Below, piece after piece: positions 52,682 through 62,707 of a stretch of DNA of 64,000 nucleotides (positions are counted from its first letter, which is position 1; each line of letters opens with the position of its first letter). The notes beneath the pieces are model-generated. The model was given only the letters and a program-made list of their open reading frames with translations. It had not been told where the DNA came from and searched no databases. The stretch lies in NCBI GenBank assembly GCA_964454975.1, contig CAYVVD010000010.1, positions 51,517-115,516 of the forward strand, given 5' to 3'. Origin of the DNA: CAYVVD01 sp964454975. GTDB taxonomy: Bacteria; Bacteroidota; Ignavibacteria; Kapaibacteriales; UBA2268. The position numbers and the translations under genes are program-made.

Positions 52682-55600
52682 TCAATATTCCGAGAGCCTG
52701 TCTATTATTTCGTCATTCATTCTGTAGTGCTGTAGCAGCATCTCAAGTATAAGCAGTGCTTTCCTGTTTTTGTATCGAAGGTGCTCAGGTATTCGAATGT
52801 AATCCGGTTTGTTACTGCCTTGCTTCCGGTAGAACTCCGGCAACCACTCTTCCGGATGTTTAGGGGCCAGGAATTGAAGTTTGCGCGGGGCTACCTCGAA
52901 TTGCCCGGTTACTAAGAATGCGCTGTAATTATTATAGGTAGCCATTGCATCTGGTATTTCTGCTACCAGGTCGATGATATCATTGAAATTCCGTTTGTAA
53001 TTTCGTATCTGGTTAAGGTAGTAGTCTTGTTTTAGTGTATCAGCAAGAATCATCTTAAGCATAGATTCAAGATTGGATTCACTAAAAGAATCAATTATAC
53101 CTTTATACACTTCACGCTGGTATCCTGATTTATCCGGGTTTTCAATGTGCAGGAAGGCCCCCGGAGTAAATTTTGCACATCCCGCGTAATCTATCGAAGA
53201 GAATAGCGGTGAATGTCTGAATTTATTGACCTCGGGCATTAGATCCGTATCCGGCATGGCCCATCTGTCACGGACATATTCAGTCGGTGATATTGGAACA
53301 TAAATTCTCTCAGGGAGGTGGCTTACTGGCATTTTTTCAAGCCAGTTCTCGAGTATTGCAAGTCCGTCAGGCGGCGCTTTTTGTTTAAGTTCAGGCCGGA
53401 CAAACCGGCTGTCGAATTCTCTGAAAATATTATCAAATAATGCATCAGAAAGATTAATAGATTCTTCGCCCTGCTTAGTATAGTATTCAAATGGTTTCGG
53501 CGATTCGGGCAAACAGGATTTTCCCATATTCAGCGTGTTTGCTGATGGCATATTGATTGATGTCGTCCCTTGGTAATAGTGATTTGCTATCCGGTCATAC
53601 ATGGCAAAGCCGGCCGGGAACTTGTATTTAGTTGTATCATTGAATCCAAGGAACAGGTTGCCGTACTCAAACGGGAACACAGACTCTACACTTAAATCTG
53701 CCCTTAATAATTCATGTACATTCTTGTCTTTGTCTGTTATTGGGAAGAACGACAAAACCTGGCTTGTGCTGTAATGCCTCCTGAAAAGCAGGTTGTTGAA
53801 TTCCTGCAAAGGCTCGTTGACATAAGTTTCTTTTATTTCATTGCGGTAGTTGTAGACTGTTGCAATTGACTGGTTCAGGCGCTTTTCACGTAGGAACAAT
53901 CCATCAGGCAGGTAGATATCTATATCGCCATTTGCGACTCTCGTGAGGATATCACCTTCATCAGAATATCCAAGATGGACATAAAACAGGCTGCTGTTTA
54001 TTTCGCTGAGACGATTTTCGAAATCGTAATTAAGTTCGAATTCTACAGTACCGTTAATTATTTTATTTACATTCCCAAAACTGTCGTATTCATATAGAAT
54101 GTTTCCCCAGTCTGTCATTCTGCCATATAGGTCATAGTTGATGTCTTTTTTATCACCATCAATAGTGATATCCTCGAAAGGTGTGATTTCAATTTCAGTA
54201 TCCCTGTCCTTGTATTCAATCAATCTTCCAAATGAATCATAAGTATATTCTGCAAGATTTGAATCAATTGTCCTGCGTTTGAGCCTGCCTGCATTATCGT
54301 ATTCGTAAGTAATTTGTTTAAGGTTAATTGTATCCGTTGGATTTGGGAAATATGTTTTTATTTGTTTTGTCCTGCCAAGAGCATCATAAGTGTATTCTGT
54401 TGTCAGACCCGATGTTTCTCTGTTGCTTGTTTTTCTTCCAAATTCATCATAGCTAAATTCGGAAGCATAGTCCCCGGCATTTACACCAAGCAGCCTGCCG
54501 AAATTATCGTAATTATAGCGGATTGTATCTAGCTCAGGGGTAACGCGCCTGATTAGGTCGCCATTCAGATTGTAACCATATCGCTCTGTTTTATTGAATA
54601 TGCCATTGTAGTTTATTCCGGAAAGAGTGGGCAGTCGGCGGAAATCATAAAGACGGTCAATGGTTTCTCCATTGTTGCCATGGCTTTGACTTGTCAGGAG
54701 ATTACCTTCGGCATCATATGTATATTCGACAGATGTTGTGTCCGGGTAATCCTTGCGGATAATATTCCTGTCGTCATCGTACAGGTACCGGATAATGTTG
54801 TCACCCTGTTCCATTTTTATGAGGTTGTCAAGGACGTCGAAAGTATAGGTAATACTGTCAATATCCGGGGAGCGACAAATAATGGTATTCTGGTCATCAT
54901 AAAGGTATTCGAAGCTCATACCCCTGGTTTCTTCAAGTTTTGTGAGCCTGCCTATGTTGTCGTATGTGTAGCCGGTGAAATCTTCCGAATTAACATAGGA
55001 CTTAGTAATCCTGTCTATAATGTCATATTCATATCCGTGCATAAATGACTGGTTATAGCTATGCCTTATTACCCTGCCAAAGTTGTCATATTCAAAGGTG
55101 TGTTCGCCATCAAGCGCATCCGAAATAGTTGATGGCCCGGATTGATTGTAAGCCAGTGTGAGGTCGTAAAATTTTTCATCGGCGATGATTCTGCCGGATG
55201 CTGTTAATCCGTTATTGGTAAGATTATATTCATAAAAGTGCTTGCCATAGCCGGATTGTTGACTTGAGACAAGCCTTCCGAAAGCATCATAGCTGTAATT
55301 TGTAATTCCGCCGCTTTCGTTTATGTACCTTGAGGGCCTGTCAAAAAGCGGATCGTAAACCCAGGCTCGCCTGAAAAGGATATTTTTATTGTCACCACCG
55401 AGAACAGAACCGGATGTCAGCCTTCCGCGCTGGTCGTAGCGGTATTTAATCGTGTCGTTATTCTGGTTGCGAAGAGTTAGCTCGCGGAAATCATCAGACC
55501 AGGCGAGGTTAATCCACGAAGGGAGTGTTTTTCTGATGCTCCTGAGCATCCCTTTTCCGTCGTACTCGAATTGAGTGTTATCGTTGTAGCTGTCTTTAAT

Positions 55601-58600
55601 TCCTCTTATTTGTCCAAGCTGGTTGTATTCGAAGCTGTATTTTTCATTTGTTCCTCGTTCGATTATTTCACGTAACCTGCCGGATTGGTCGAAATAATAA
55701 ACAATTGCAGGCCTGCCGGTAACATTTTTAGTTAGCTCATGAATGCCGTCTGCATAATTGTGCCTGCTGAGGAAGGTGGTCTGCCCGGTAGGACCCAGAA
55801 GCCATTGAACTCGCATTCCTGCTCCGAAGGACCATCTGTAGTCTCTGCCGTCATGTGTGTAGTTGTGGAGGTATCCGTCAGCATTAACATTAAGTTCCCA
55901 TTTTCCGTGAAGCGAAGATTCAACAGAACGAAGCATACCGTTTATATCATAAACAAATTGAGAGATGGAGCCTTCGTAGCGTTCACTGAGCAGGTTCCCA
56001 AGGGAATCATATGTGAAGCGGGTTTCTTTGTCCATTAAATCGCGCTTCTTTGTAAGCCTTCCCATTGCATCGTATTCAAAGTTTTCGGTAGCAGGGATTA
56101 AATCGCCCTCGATATCAAGTACATTAATGCTGTAATCTATCTCACTCAGGTTTCCGGCAGCATCATAATCAAATTGCATTGTCTGAGGAAACGATGATGA
56201 ATTGAGTGTTAACAGCCTACCAAGCAAGTCATAGTTAAACATTGTAGTCTTGCCTGTGATTGAATTCTTTTGCTTTAGAGTACCATTCTTATTGTATTCG
56301 AAAGTTTCCGTTCCGCCCAGGGGATAAACATTTCTAATAAGCCTGTTATGTGCGTCATAATGGTATGAATACTCGAGTTCGTCATTTATAACTGATTTGA
56401 TGTTGCCATTGCCGTCGTATATAAATTCCCTTTCCATATCAACGAAATCATCAAAAGGTTCCGTAATTTTTAACAGCCTGTTGTTTTTATCATATTCGTA
56501 AATAAAGACCGGCTCTTTATTGTTCATGGAAACTATGTTTTCTTCTTTGTCATAAGTAAACTCGGGTTCAGGCCCACCCAAATAATAAATCTTGAAAAGG
56601 TTGCTCCGGGATGTAAATGAGTATGTAATCAGCGGACCTGAACGGAGCGTGATTTTCCATGGATTTCCTGCCTGGTCATATTCATAAGTTTCTTCAGTCC
56701 CGTCTTCAAAAATGGACTTAACTAACTGTCCTGCTGAATTATGCTGATAGTTTATCCTGCTGCCGTTTTCCAAAGTGGATGCAAGCAGGTTCCCGGCTTC
56801 ATCATAGCTGTAAGTCCTTGTAAAATCAAGAGGGTTTTTATACGCTGTGAGCAATCCGCCAGTATAAGAGAATGCAAAGACACTATTGGGAAGCAATATT
56901 TCGCTTGTAAGCCCGGGTATAAAATAATTAAATGAGAAACCGAAATTTTCCAATGGCGTACGTATTTCTTTTAGCAGGCCGCTACCTATATAGCTAAAAT
57001 TATACTCGTTTTCCTCACCGTCTGTATATGAAACAAGATTTCCGGACTCGTCATACTCGAATTTTTCAACGGCATCGTCCGGGCTGTTGATTGCAGCAAG
57101 ATTGTTTCCATCGTAATCGTATTTAAATTCATTACCATTACCATCAGAGTATGCAACAAGTCTGTCTGATTCATCATAGTTGTATGATTCTGAATTGCCT
57201 TCTGGATAAGTAGTTTTTATCAGCCTGCCAACAGCATCATAATCAAAAATTGTGATATTGCCGTTCCTGTCAGAATATCCGGCCATTCGCCCGGCATCAT
57301 CATAAGCAAAATCAACAATAAAACCTCGCGGATCTTTTATTTTCTTTAGTCTTCCGGTTTCATCATAAGTATGATTATAAGTGCCTATGTTGAAGTCTTC
57401 AATAATCGGCCTGCCGTCGGGACGATAGTAATATTGTGAATATATATCATCCGGGCGGTATTTTTCCTGTAAACGCCCCAGCCCGTCGTAAGCGTAAGTT
57501 GTTGAATTATCGAGCGGATCGGTCAGCTTAGTAATATTGCCGAATGCATCATATTCTTTCTTGTATGAAGCGCCATTAATTATCTCCTCAGTGATATTGC
57601 CGTAGCTGTCCCGGATGAATTCCCTAATCTCTCCACTCAGTGGGTTTGTTACTTTTGAAAGGAGGCCGTTTGGAGCATAATCATAAACAAAATAATTTGT
57701 TGTTTGGGTTCCGGCGCTTCTGAGTAGTGTGTTTTCATAATCCAGAAAAACTTCAAGTCCGGAGTAATCAATCCTGAGAAGGTTACCCATCCCATCGTAG
57801 CTATATTCCCTTTCTTCATCACCTGATTCACGGATTAACCTCCCCATTGCATCGTATTCGTAATTGGTTTCCAATTCTCCAGTAGTGCGACGGACTACCC
57901 GGTTGTTTGCATCATACCCGAAAGTCCTTGTGTTGCCAATCTGGTCCCGGATTAAAATTAACCTTCCTGCAGCGTCATAATCATATATAATTTCCCCTGC
58001 CAGCTCATCGGTGAATTTTGAAAGCCGGCCTGCCGCATCATATTCGTATTTTACCTTTTTGCCAATCTGGTCAGTAGCTTCTGACAAGTTACCGGCATTA
58101 TTGTAGCTGTAAGTCCGGACATTGTTTCTTTCGTCCAGTACGCGGATGAGCCTGCCAGTGGCGTCATATTCATAAATGAAGCGGTTGTCATCGGCATCTG
58201 TGTATTCGATTATCTTTCCCAATGCGTCGTAGAAGTAAGCTGCATCCCTGCCGATATTGTCAGTTACAATCAAGGGCCTGCCATAATAATCCCTTTCAAT
58301 TGAATAATAATCCTCAAAATTTTTCCCGGGCTTTACCTGCATATTGCTAAGCCTGCCGAGGCTGTCATAGAGAAACTTTGCGCTTCCGTATGCGTTGTCT
58401 TCAATGCCTTTCAGCCTGTCGTCAACGCCCCACTCATACCGGATATCCCTGCCGTTTGATTCTGTCTTGCCGACTACTTTCCCAATGTTGTACATCGTGA
58501 ATGTTGTCTGGCTGAGAAGCTCCTCTTCCTGTGCCACAGTTGAGCGGAAAATCCTCCCTGTTTCCATATCACGTTCGTAAGTGAACTCAGCGGCATCAGG

Positions 58601-59761
58601 ATTTACCTTGTTTACCAAAAGACCATTTGCATCATAGGAATATGAAGTTTCGTTTGCCAGCGCATCTGTTATTTTTGTAAGCCTGTATTCGCTGTCATAA
58701 GTATAATTTGTAGTGTCGCCAAGAGGGTTAGTAACAGATTTAATTCGCCTGTCGCCATCGTAATCGTAAATCCATTTATTTCCGTCTCCTTTGTCATGAC
58801 TGCAAATTGCTTCCTGCTCGTTGTATTCAAATGATAAATCCGGAAACCCGGCAGGACCATTTGTCCCGATTACTCTGAATTCGGTATCGTATTCAATATT
58901 GAATTTTTTAAATTTTTCGTTTTCAATTTCAATCAAATTATCGCAATCGTCATAAGCAAAGCCTGTAGTATTTCCGGGCATATCGTTGAATTGAACCAGC
59001 CTGTCGTTTGCGTCATACCCGAAGCTGACAAGATCATCGGCAGCATCAAAGCGGAGTGTCTTAATAAAACCGCCGGAATAGCCGAGTGAAACAGTCAACC
59101 CATTGTCGGCGGAAATTTTTACCAGTTTGTGCTCATTGTCATATTCGAGGATGGTTTCAAACGCAAAATCAACTAAAATTCCAGTGAGGTAGTTGTGCTC
59201 CGGGCTGTCGAAATGATATTGCACCTGTACTACATTTCCGTCCTTATCTTCTCTCATTTCATGGAGAATAAAGCCGTTAGAGGATTTTGTGAGTTTATCA
59301 AAGACACCGTATCCGGGAAAGTACTTGCCATTTGCATGAATGAAGACATCGCGCCTGTCATCGGATCGTACAATTATAACACTCTCATTTTTATCATTTG
59401 TGATATATCTCATAGCATAGCTGAATTGCCAGTTCCTGCCATATCGCCCGCGATAGAAGCTCTGGCTGTTGTAAACAAGCTCGAAGGGAAGCGGGAAACC
59501 ACAGATATCATCAAGCAGCTTGATTTTGTGGAACAATGTTCCATAGGCAGTATTTACAAACGTGCTGCCTGTAGCAGACGGGATGTTGAGATTTACAAGT
59601 TTCAGGTGATCTGATACTCCTATATCGAGGAAACTTACATTATTATCAATGATGAATTCATCGCCGTGGTCCGGCGTCAATTCCTGGGCATGAGCTGCCC
59701 TGAGCAATAGTAAGAATGCAATTGCTAATGAATAAATGTATGGAATACTTTTTGTTGACAT
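52682..59761 (-). CDS. Giant secreted YD-repeat (RHS/Tc-like) protein
   Basis: 2359 residues with a Sec signal (IYSLAIAFLLLLRAAHAQ). After an entry domain like that of RHS proteins (YGTLFHKIKLLDDICGFPLP, YRGRYGRNWQFSY) come several dozen YD repeats of the form YDxxGRL, to about residue 1975. Such repeats build a hollow beta-shell. The end of the shell is degenerate (FPFEYGNLFLGFNDTTKYKF) compared with the usual RHS core. The last ~300 residues contain no toxin I recognise and no immunity gene follows. It may be a surface adhesin or structural protein, or carry an unknown effector. The gene is solitary and uninterrupted over 7 kb. Confidence 0.88.
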   Translation of the reverse strand: MSTKSIPYIYSLAIAFLLLLRAAHAQELTPDHGDEFIIDNNVSFLDIGVSDHLKLVNLNIPSATGSTFVNTAYGTLFHKIKLLDDICGFPLPFELVYNSQSFYRGRYGRNWQFSYAMRYITNDKNESVIIVRSDDRRDVFIHANGKYFPGYGVFDKLTKSSNGFILHEMREDKDGNVVQVQYHFDSPEHNYLTGILVDFAFETILEYDNEHKLVKISADNGLTVSLGYSGGFIKTLRFDAADDLVSFGYDANDRLVQFNDMPGNTTGFAYDDCDNLIEIENEKFKKFNIEYDTEFRVIGTNGPAGFPDLSFEYNEQEAICSHDKGDGNKWIYDYDGDRRIKSVTNPLGDTTNYTYDSEYRLTKITDALANETSYSYDANGLLVNKVNPDAAEFTYERDMETGRIFRSTVAQEEELLSQTTFTMYNIGKVVGKTESNGRDIRYEWGVDDRLKGIEDNAYGSAKFLYDSLGRLSNMQVKPGKNFEDYYSIERDYYGRPLIVTDNIGRDAAYFYDALGKIIEYTDADDNRFIYEYDATGRLIRVLDERNNVRTYSYNNAGNLSEATDQIGKKVKYEYDAAGRLSKFTDELAGEIIYDYDAAGRLILIRDQIGNTRTFGYDANNRVVRRTTGELETNYEYDAMGRLIRESGDEEREYSYDGMGNLLRIDYSGLEVFLDYENTLLRSAGTQTTNYFVYDYAPNGLLSKVTNPLSGEIREFIRDSYGNITEEIINGASYKKEYDAFGNITKLTDPLDNSTTYAYDGLGRLQEKYRPDDIYSQYYYRPDGRPIIEDFNIGTYNHTYDETGRLKKIKDPRGFIVDFAYDDAGRMAGYSDRNGNITIFDYDAVGRLIKTTYPEGNSESYNYDESDRLVAYSDGNGNEFKYDYDGNNLAAINSPDDAVEKFEYDESGNLVSYTDGEENEYNFSYIGSGLLKEIRTPLENFGFSFNYFIPGLTSEILLPNSVFAFSYTGGLLTAYKNPLDFTRTYSYDEAGNLLASTLENGSRINYQHNSAGQLVKSIFEDGTEETYEYDQAGNPWKITLRSGPLITYSFTSRSNLFKIYYLGGPEPEFTYDKEENIVSMNNKEPVFIYEYDKNNRLLKITEPFDDFVDMEREFIYDGNGNIKSVINDELEYSYHYDAHNRLIRNVYPLGGTETFEYNKNGTLKQKNSITGKTTMFNYDLLGRLLTLNSSSFPQTMQFDYDAAGNLSEIDYSINVLDIEGDLIPATENFEYDAMGRLTKKRDLMDKETRFTYDSLGNLLSERYEGSISQFVYDINGMLRSVESSLHGKWELNVNADGYLHNYTHDGRDYRWSFGAGMRVQWLLGPTGQTTFLSRHNYADGIHELTKNVTGRPAIVYYFDQSGRLREIIERGTNEKYSFEYNQLGQIRGIKDSYNDNTQFEYDGKGMLRSIRKTLPSWINLAWSDDFRELTLRNQNNDTIKYRYDQRGRLTSGSVLGGDNKNILFRRAWVYDPLFDRPSRYINESGGITNYSYDAFGRLVSSQQSGYGKHFYEYNLTNNGLTASGRIIADEKFYDLTLAYNQSGPSTISDALDGEHTFEYDNFGRVIRHSYNQSFMHGYEYDIIDRITKSYVNSEDFTGYTYDNIGRLTKLEETRGMSFEYLYDDQNTIICRSPDIDSITYTFDVLDNLIKMEQGDNIIRYLYDDDRNIIRKDYPDTTSVEYTYDAEGNLLTSQSHGNNGETIDRLYDFRRLPTLSGINYNGIFNKTERYGYNLNGDLIRRVTPELDTIRYNYDNFGRLLGVNAGDYASEFSYDEFGRKTSNRETSGLTTEYTYDALGRTKQIKTYFPNPTDTINLKQITYEYDNAGRLKRRTIDSNLAEYTYDSFGRLIEYKDRDTEIEITPFEDITIDGDKKDINYDLYGRMTDWGNILYEYDSFGNVNKIINGTVEFELNYDFENRLSEINSSLFYVHLGYSDEGDILTRVANGDIDIYLPDGLFLREKRLNQSIATVYNYRNEIKETYVNEPLQEFNNLLFRRHYSTSQVLSFFPITDKDKNVHELLRADLSVESVFPFEYGNLFLGFNDTTKYKFPAGFAMYDRIANHYYQGTTSINMPSANTLNMGKSCLPESPKPFEYYTKQGEESINLSDALFDNIFREFDSRFVRPELKQKAPPDGLAILENWLEKMPVSHLPERIYVPISPTEYVRDRWAMPDTDLMPEVNKFRHSPLFSSIDYAGCAKFTPGAFLHIENPDKSGYQREVYKGIIDSFSESNLESMLKMILADTLKQDYYLNQIRNYKRNFNDIIDLVAEIPDAMATYNNYSAFLVTGQFEVAPRKLQFLAPKHPEEWLPEFYRKQGSNKPDYIRIPEHLRYKNRKALLILEMLLQHYRMNDEIIDRLSEY

Positions 59762-59904
59762 ATAGCACCTGATTTTTATGCCCGGTTTGTTGATAATTGT
59801 ATCTGTTTATTTGTGAAAAAAAATGTATTTTATCGCAAGAATTTGCAGCATAATTAAATTCTGTTCACGATAATTAAATTAACCCTTTTCGGATTCAATT
59901 AAAA

Positions 59905-60357
59905 ATGCTAAAAGTTAAGTCATGCGGCATAATCCTGTTCGATTCCGATAAATTCGGAAAGTTTTTACTGCTCAGGCAGTCTAAAAGGTGGGATCTGCCA
60001 AAGGGTCTTATCAAACCCTGTGAATCGGAGCTTGAGTGCGCGTTGAGGGAATTCCGTGAGGAAACGGGCATTAAACCAAAGCATGTTGAACTTATGCCCG
60101 GCTTCCGGTTTTCCATTTCTTACATTCCTGACAGCAAAAAGTACTGCAACAAGCTGGTGCACAAAGAACTCGTACTTTTCCTGGCATACTTGAAAAAGAT
60201 GAAGCCAGTACGGGTAACAGAGCATATCGGGTATGAGTGGATGGAATGGAATCCGCCACACGATATACAGGTGAAGAGCATAAACCCTGCGATTCAGTCC
60301 GTTGCAGATTACTTTGAGCGAATGGGAATAAACAAGAGGGAACTCAAATATGCCTGA
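59905..60357 (+). CDS. Nudix hydrolase
   Basis: 150 residues. The Nudix box is complete: G34, E40, R48-E49, E52-E53 and G55 (GLIKPCESELECALREFREE). The preceding WDLPKGL and the small size resemble Ap4A-hydrolase-like or MutT-type members. It hydrolyses a nucleoside diphosphate linked to some moiety; substrate not assignable. It overlaps the TrpF-like gene by 8 bases, so the two are coupled. Confidence 0.9.
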   Translation: MLKVKSCGIILFDSDKFGKFLLLRQSKRWDLPKGLIKPCESELECALREFREETGIKPKHVELMPGFRFSISYIPDSKKYCNKLVHKELVLFLAYLKKMKPVRVTEHIGYEWMEWNPPHDIQVKSINPAIQSVADYFERMGINKRELKYA

Positions 60358-61051
60358 TATCGAATTTCCTTTTCTGCAGGCTGCCGGAGTAACCAGCCTC
60401 GAAGAAGCGGAATTGATAGCAGAATGCGGGTTTAACTATCTCGGCATTCCGCTGCGCCTGGATATTCATAAGCCCGATTTAAGCGAGAAGCATGCAAAAC
60501 AGTTAGTAAGCAATGTCACGGGTTTAATCAAACCTGTCCTTATCACATATATTTCAGATGCCGGAGAAATAATCGAACTCGCCGATTTTCTGAACATCAG
60601 GGTTATCCAGCTTCATGGTTCCGTTAACCCGTTCGAAGTGGAAAAAATCAAAGTTTACCGTCCCGACCTGACAATTATCAAAAGTATTATAATTGGCGAT
60701 TCGCTAAAATTCAACCCGTTTAACTCACTAATTAAATACTCTGCAATTGTTGATGCCTTTATAACCGACACCTACGACAAAATGACCGGTACAAGCGGAG
60801 CAACAGGTAAAACCCACAACTGGGGTATTAGCAGGGAAATTGTGCTCAGCACCAATATACCTGTTATGCTCGCCGGCGGACTTACACCTGAAAACATTAG
60901 CGAGGCAATTTCATTCGTACAGCCCTGGGGTGTTGATTCCCACACCGGCCTTGAAGATTTTTACGGTCGTAAGAATCAATTAAAGATGCTTAGTTTCGTA
61001 AGAAATGCAAAAGCAGCTTTTGCAGAGGCCGGACATGAGGTTAATATTTAA
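60350..61051 (+). CDS. Phosphoribosylanthranilate isomerase-like protein lacking the catalytic Cys
   Basis: 233 residues, a TIM-barrel related to TrpF. IRVIQLHGSVNPFEVEKI, ITDTYDKMTGTSGATGKTHNW, VMLAGGLTPENISEAI and TGLEDFYGRKNQLKMLSFV follow the TrpF order. The usual KICGIT start, holding the catalytic base Cys, is here LQAAGVTS (A12 in its place), and the S-x-R phosphate-binding motif after the second strand is also missing. The general-acid Asp is kept. It may do a different isomerisation or be regulatory. No other trp genes are nearby. Confidence 0.75.
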   Translation: MPDIEFPFLQAAGVTSLEEAELIAECGFNYLGIPLRLDIHKPDLSEKHAKQLVSNVTGLIKPVLITYISDAGEIIELADFLNIRVIQLHGSVNPFEVEKIKVYRPDLTIIKSIIIGDSLKFNPFNSLIKYSAIVDAFITDTYDKMTGTSGATGKTHNWGISREIVLSTNIPVMLAGGLTPENISEAISFVQPWGVDSHTGLEDFYGRKNQLKMLSFVRNAKAAFAEAGHEVNI

Positions 61052-61616
61052 ATTTCTCTTATTGTTTTTTATACTTACAACGGTTTGTACAAACTCTAAA
61101 CCACAGCACCAGTTTGGCATTGGATTTTCGATGATAAACGGTGCGGGGCTCGATTACCAGGTTCAAATCGAAAGGGATTATGCCCTGGAATTTACGGGCT
61201 TTGGCTACTATTCCGGAAAGGAACCACCAGATGACCTTGATATTTACGCCGTGCTGGGCGGTAATCTGCAAAGGACCATCGAGCTTGACAAAGTGTTGAA
61301 TTACGGAAAAAACATCAGGCTTTATTTTTTTGGGGGGATGAGTTTTTGGTACCTGGAAGAAAGGAGCAAATACGTAGAAGTAATAAACGACATTGAAACG
61401 GTTCACAGGGTAAAGGAGATTGACCCTATCTGGAACTTTGGGCTGGGTTTTGGAAATGAGTACATTTTACTTGAAAGTTTTTCATTGTCGGCGCACATTG
61501 GACTTCAATACCAAATATCTGCAGAAACAGATTTTCCCGAAATTTATGACCGGTCGCCCCGGGCCCGGAACTTCTTCGGAGCAGGCGGTGGAATAAGCTT
61601 AAGGATTCTACTTTGA
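61035..61616 (+). CDS. Small outer-membrane beta-barrel-like protein
   Basis: 193 residues from the ATG at 61035, which puts a signal peptide first (MRLIFKFLLLFFILTTVCTN); it overlaps the TrpF-like gene by 17 bases. The mature part alternates hydrophobic and polar residues and ends in a strand FGAGGGISLRILL, typical of barrel proteins. It overlaps the convergent lipoprotein gene by 9 bases. No specific family recognised. Confidence 0.65.
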   Translation: MRLIFKFLLLFFILTTVCTNSKPQHQFGIGFSMINGAGLDYQVQIERDYALEFTGFGYYSGKEPPDDLDIYAVLGGNLQRTIELDKVLNYGKNIRLYFFGGMSFWYLEERSKYVEVINDIETVHRVKEIDPIWNFGLGFGNEYILLESFSLSAHIGLQYQISAETDFPEIYDRSPRARNFFGAGGGISLRILL

Positions 61617-61922
61617 GCGTTCTTCGCGTTTCAGGCTGTCGGATATGCTCACAGCCTTTCTACGTAAAGAGTCCAGCAGCTTATTGAAAGCATCGGGATT
61701 GTTTTGTACTATCTTGCTGAATTCTTCCCTGAACTCAGGCTCGGTGTACCCGGCTGAGTCAAGTATGCTCAAAACCAAAGGATTTGCAATAGCTGTATCC
61801 TGGTTCATCTCACGGGTTACAAGGATTTTCAGGTAAGCATCGCCGAATTCTTCATTAATTTCATATTCACTGCTGCAGGAAGCGAGCAGCATAAGCAGGA
61901 ATAAATAGCGGATTGATTTCAT
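61608..61922 (-). CDS. Small lipoprotein (DUF4296-like)
   Basis: 104 residues. The signal ends in the lipobox LLASCSS (Cys16). The helical remainder (GDAYLKILVTREMNQDTAIA, YTEPEFREEFSKIVQNNPDA) resembles the DUF4296 lipoproteins of Bacteroidota, which have no known function. It lies downstream of tRNA-Glu on the same strand. Confidence 0.6.
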   Translation of the reverse strand: MKSIRYLFLLMLLASCSSEYEINEEFGDAYLKILVTREMNQDTAIANPLVLSILDSAGYTEPEFREEFSKIVQNNPDAFNKLLDSLRRKAVSISDSLKREERSK

Positions 61923-61954
61923 GGCTTAATTGATTAATTTTGCCTTAAATATAA

Positions 61955-61980
61955 TAGCCCCGCCATTAAGGGAGGGGCTA
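61955..61980 (-). terminator. Weak hairpin terminator after tRNA-Glu
   Basis: TAGCCCC (61955-61961) pairs with GGGGCTA (61974-61980) around a 12-base loop that can pair further. On the minus strand the hairpin is followed by a TTATATTT stretch. Its position directly behind the tRNA fits a terminator. Confidence 0.45.
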
Positions 61981-61986
61981 ATCAGT

Positions 61987-62057
61987 GACCCTAAGGGGAT
62001 TCGAACCCCTACTGCCAGCGTGAAAGGCTGGTGACCTAACCATTAGTCGATAGGGCC
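61987..62057 (-). tRNA. tRNA-Glu (anticodon UUC)
   Basis: Read on the minus strand, the acceptor arms GGCCCTA and TAGGGTC pair over 7 bp (one G-U). The anticodon arm is CCAGC-CTTTCAC-GCTGG with anticodon TTC, and the T arm AGGGG-TTCGAAT-CCCCT has the invariant TTCGAAT. The CCA end is not encoded. 71 bases by my count, slightly short but cloverleaf-consistent. Confidence 0.92.
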
Positions 62058-62119
62058 ATCCTTAAAAAATGCGAACACAAAAATAGGAACTTTTGGAATA
62101 TTTTCCAATTCAATATTGA

Positions 62120-62707
62120 ATGATTAATACGGATTTTAACGATATTATTTTATATACTGAAAGGTTAATTCTAAAATCTGCAGGCCCGGAGTATTCCAAT
62201 GCTATGGCAAATTATTACAGAAAGAATCGTGAACACTTCAAACCTGCTATCTCAGGAAAATATGAGCACCTTGAACAACACGGGCTGATGCTTCAGAGAA
62301 ACTGGAAAGAGTTCGACGGAATGGCGGAAAAAAAATTCCTTCGTTTATTGATTTTCGAAAAAGAAGATGAATTGCTAAGCAAAATAATTGGCGATATTGC
62401 GCTGCTGAACGTAAATCCTGATGGCAGGCAAAGCGCTGAGATTGCGTTCAAGATGGACATAGATTATACCGGGCTCGGTTACATGAATGAGACAATGAGC
62501 GCAACGCTGAATTTTGTTTTTGGCAAAATTGGCTTAATTCGTATCGTTGCCTACGTTCTTCAAGAAAATGAACGATCACTTAAATTACTTGGGAATTTTG
62601 GTTTCAGGCATGAAGGGATTGCCCGTAATCTTGGTGAATATAACGGGGAAAGACGGGATTATCTTCAATTTTCATTATTAAAACAGGACCTGGATGAGAG
62701 AGAATGA
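62120..62707 (+). CDS. GNAT N-acetyltransferase (RimJ/RimL-like)
   Basis: 195 residues, soluble. TERLILKSAGPEYSNAMANY opens the domain, SAEIAFKMDIDYTGLGYMNE holds the acetyl-CoA pyrophosphate loop region, and YVLQENERSLKLLGNFGFRH with EGIARNLGEYNGERRDYLQF closes it; these are RimJ/RimL features. It probably acetylates an N-terminal amine of a protein or a small molecule. It overlaps coaE by 14 bases. Confidence 0.88.
   Translation: MINTDFNDIILYTERLILKSAGPEYSNAMANYYRKNREHFKPAISGKYEHLEQHGLMLQRNWKEFDGMAEKKFLRLLIFEKEDELLSKIIGDIALLNVNPDGRQSAEIAFKMDIDYTGLGYMNETMSATLNFVFGKIGLIRIVAYVLQENERSLKLLGNFGFRHEGIARNLGEYNGERRDYLQFSLLKQDLDERE

Noticed and set aside
52682..59761. Classic RHS toxin/immunity module
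   Set aside because: No toxin domain or small immunity gene could be recognised, and the next gene on the strand is prfA.
52682..59761. Tandem DNA repeat array
   Set aside because: Repeats exist at protein level only; codon sequences differ between units.
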